Positions 62,562-64,000 of a stretch of 64,000 nucleotides of DNA are shown here, in pieces. A program made the position numbers and the translations under genes. Every line of letters starts with the position of its first letter. The first letter of the stretch is position 1. This DNA comes from Flavobacterium ustbae (GTDB taxonomy: Bacteria; Bacteroidota; Bacteroidia; Flavobacteriales; Flavobacteriaceae), in the NCBI RefSeq assembly GCF_003946915.1, contig NZ_RPOC01000001.1, forward strand, positions 842,399 to 906,398, read 5' to 3'. The notes beneath the pieces were generated by a model. That model ran no database searches and was not told where the DNA came from. It saw only the letters and a list, made by a program, of their open reading frames with translations.

Positions 62562-63484
62562 AAATCGAAACAGAAATAGAGAAAGTCTCGAGTTTTCAGC
62601 ATCTTGAAATGCTGGCGAATCAGGTTGTGGAAGGTTTTATTTCGGGAATGCACAAGAGTCCGTTTCATGGATTTTCTGCCGAATTTGCCGAGCATAAAGT
62701 TTATAACGCAGGCGAAAGCACCAAACATATCGACTGGAAATTGTTTGCCAAAACAGACCGTTTATATACGAAACGTTTTGAAGAAGAAACCAATATGCGT
62801 TGCCATATTATTGTCGATAATTCGTCGTCGATGCATTATCCAGAACTGAAGTCGAATCAGCCTTTTTACGAAAAGAAGATTGGTTTTGCGGTTTTGGCTT
62901 CGGCAGTTTTAATGAATATTTTAAAAAAACAAAGAGATGCTGTTGGATTAAGCGTTTTCTCTGATCATTACGAATATTTTGCTCCAGAAAAAGGAAGCGA
63001 CCGTCATCATCGAATGCTTTTGAATAAACTGGAACAATTGCTAGAACAGCCAAAAGTCAAAAAAACGACCGATACCATTACCTATCTGCATCAGATTGCA
63101 GAGAAAATGCATCGCCGTTCGATGATTATTTTGTTTACGGATATGTTTCAAACACAGGATGATGAGAAATTGTTCAATGCTTTGCAACATTTAAAACATA
63201 ACAAGCACAAAGTAGTTTTGTTTCACGTGGTAGATAGCAAAACCGAGTTGCAATTTGATTTTGACAATACGCCACGAAAGTTTATTGATTTAGAATCAGG
63301 CGATGAGGTTTCTATTTTTGCAGATAATGTTAAAGAAGAATACGAGAAGAGGGCAGAAGCTTACTTTAAAGAATTGTCTTTAACCTGTGCAAAGAACCAG
63401 ATTAAGTACGTTTCTGTCAATGTTGGCGATAATTTTGAAAAAATATTGACTACTTATTTGGTTGAAAAACAAAACTTTGGATAA
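62558..63484 (+). CDS. DUF58-domain protein (vWA-like)
   Basis: 308 aa. The DUF58 signature is seen as YNAGESTKHIDWKLFAKTDRLYTKRFEEE (start about residue 50), followed by a vWA-type fold with the MIDAS-like DNSSSMH near 88-94. These proteins commonly act with MoxR ATPases, which are not in this window. It starts within the stop of the M1 peptidase gene (ATGA), so the two are translationally coupled; a shared function is not evident. Confidence 0.9.
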   Translation: MKIETEIEKVSSFQHLEMLANQVVEGFISGMHKSPFHGFSAEFAEHKVYNAGESTKHIDWKLFAKTDRLYTKRFEEETNMRCHIIVDNSSSMHYPELKSNQPFYEKKIGFAVLASAVLMNILKKQRDAVGLSVFSDHYEYFAPEKGSDRHHRMLLNKLEQLLEQPKVKKTTDTITYLHQIAEKMHRRSMIILFTDMFQTQDDEKLFNALQHLKHNKHKVVLFHVVDSKTELQFDFDNTPRKFIDLESGDEVSIFADNVKEEYEKRAEAYFKELSLTCAKNQIKYVSVNVGDNFEKILTTYLVEKQNFG

Positions 63485-63522
63485 TATTTTGAATAAATAT
63501 TAAATATTTTTTACAAAAACGC

Positions 63523-63552
63523 TTGCAGAAACGAAATTCTGTTATATCTTTG
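63523..63552 (+). promoter_or_regulatory. promoter of tRNA-Asp
   Basis: TTG (63523-63525), 19-nt spacer, TATCTTTG (63545-63552). Predicted start near 63559, 12 nt before the mature tRNA. Confidence 0.75.
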
Positions 63553-63570
63553 CAACCGCAATAACGCAGA

Positions 63571-63644
63571 GGTTTGGTAGTTCAGTTGGTTAGAATACAT
63601 GCCTGTCACGCATGGGGTCGCGGGTTCGAGTCCCGTCCAGACCG
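63571..63644 (+). tRNA. tRNA-Asp (anticodon GTC)
   Basis: Cloverleaf reads GGTTTGG acceptor, D-arm GTTCAGTTGGTTAGAAT, anticodon stem CATGC/GCATG around CTGTCAC (anticodon GTC), T-arm GCGGGTTCGAGTCCCGT, and CCAGACC acceptor return, discriminator G. The 3' CCA is not encoded. Own promoter and terminator. Confidence 0.96.
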
Positions 63645-63654
63645 CAATATTGGG

Positions 63655-63684
63655 AAAAGCCTTTCGTAACAGAAAGGCTTTTTT
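63655..63684 (+). terminator. terminator after tRNA-Asp
   Basis: AAAAGCCTTTC / GAAAGGCTTTT hairpin followed by T residues, 11 nt after the tRNA. Confidence 0.85.
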
Positions 63685-63766
63685 GCCCAAATACGGTATC
63701 TAAGATTAGTTGTGTTGTTTTGCTACGACTTTGTAACTCGTAGCTGGTTTAGTAGTTAGACCAATG

Positions 63767-63798
63767 AAAAGCTTTCCACTTTTGTGGATGGCTTTTTT
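63767..63798 (+). terminator. second hairpin downstream of tRNA-Asp
   Basis: AAAAGC-TTTCCAC, TTTT loop, GTGGATGGCTTTT, then T run. With GCTACGA...TCGTAGC (63722-63744) it lies in a 356-nt gene-free stretch to the window end. It may end a small unannotated transcript or be a spare tRNA-unit terminator. Confidence 0.5.
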
Positions 63799-64000
63799 GA
63801 TTTAAGACCTTTTGTAAAAAGGTAAACTCCAAAATCCGAAGTCTCGGGAAAAATTCCAAATTCCAATTTTTACCTCAAAATTATTTTACCGCAAAGATTC
63901 TGTGTTGATTTCCTAATAAATCTAAATTTTATTTTAGCATTTTTGTTTTAAAATTTATAATTTTGATCTCTTAGTCAGCCAAGAGCTAGACTGTATAGCG

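Overview
The window is typical Flavobacterium (Bacteroidota) chromosome. It is A+T-rich. Recognisable promoters follow the Bacteroidota pattern, TTG about 19 nt upstream of TAnnTTTG, and genes lack Shine-Dalgarno sequences. Several genes are lineage markers: a murF-alr fusion, a DnaE polymerase with its own N-terminal proofreading exonuclease, TonB-dependent receptors, many Cys-Ser-Asp-rich lipoproteins, and LytTR and sigma-54 two-component systems. Species cannot be told from the sequence alone.

Layout. 1-3660: leucine/isoleucine-branch genes on the minus strand (leuC, leuD, a methyltransferase, the start of an isopropylmalate-synthase-like gene). 4232-9874: dnaE and an outer-membrane barrel. 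10081-18150: an oxidoreductase, a prolyl oligopeptidase, a TonB receptor with a small CxxC protein, a small barrel and a membrane protein. 18449-22667: murF-alr, mscL, asd. 22920-25515: an iron-sulfur group (ferredoxin, NifU-like scaffold, Mrp carrier). 25920-27512: an L,D-transpeptidase. 27577-35207: an ABC export system (permease, ATPase, membrane-fusion protein) divergent from its probable sigma-54 regulator and histidine kinase. 35506-41566: an alkyltransferase-like protein, LysE-type exporter, trmB, ammonium transporter, NTF2-like protein, a lipoprotein with a thrice-repeated HG-x-PGHRCDI motif, and hpf. 41770-44710: a type II restriction-modification cassette. 44807-53836: an AsmA-like protein, thioredoxin, an M61 peptidase, a TPR-kinase/LytTR pair and two lipoproteins. 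54149-59821: a probable metal (zinc) acquisition operon. 59976-63644: an M1 aminopeptidase, a DUF58 protein and tRNA-Asp.

The most interesting system is 54149-59916. One strand carries a small CxxC protein, two DUF4625-type lipoproteins (one with a His cluster), a TonB-dependent receptor and an AztD-like lipoprotein whose N-terminus is a His/Asp run. Two TGCAA-N5-TTGCA palindromes sit exactly on the -33 and -7 elements of the only good promoter, as expected for a Zur/Fur-type repressor. A second receptor of identical length (735 aa) with a gaplessly alignable 117-aa CxxC partner lies at 13897-16618.

A second regulatory finding is a 38-bp palindrome between the sigma-54 response regulator and the exporter operon, about 84 bp upstream of a good -24/-12 promoter. 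The intergenic spaces are crowded with dispersed inverted repeats. One family (AACCATATAAG ... CTTATATGGTT) behaves like brackets around other hairpins.
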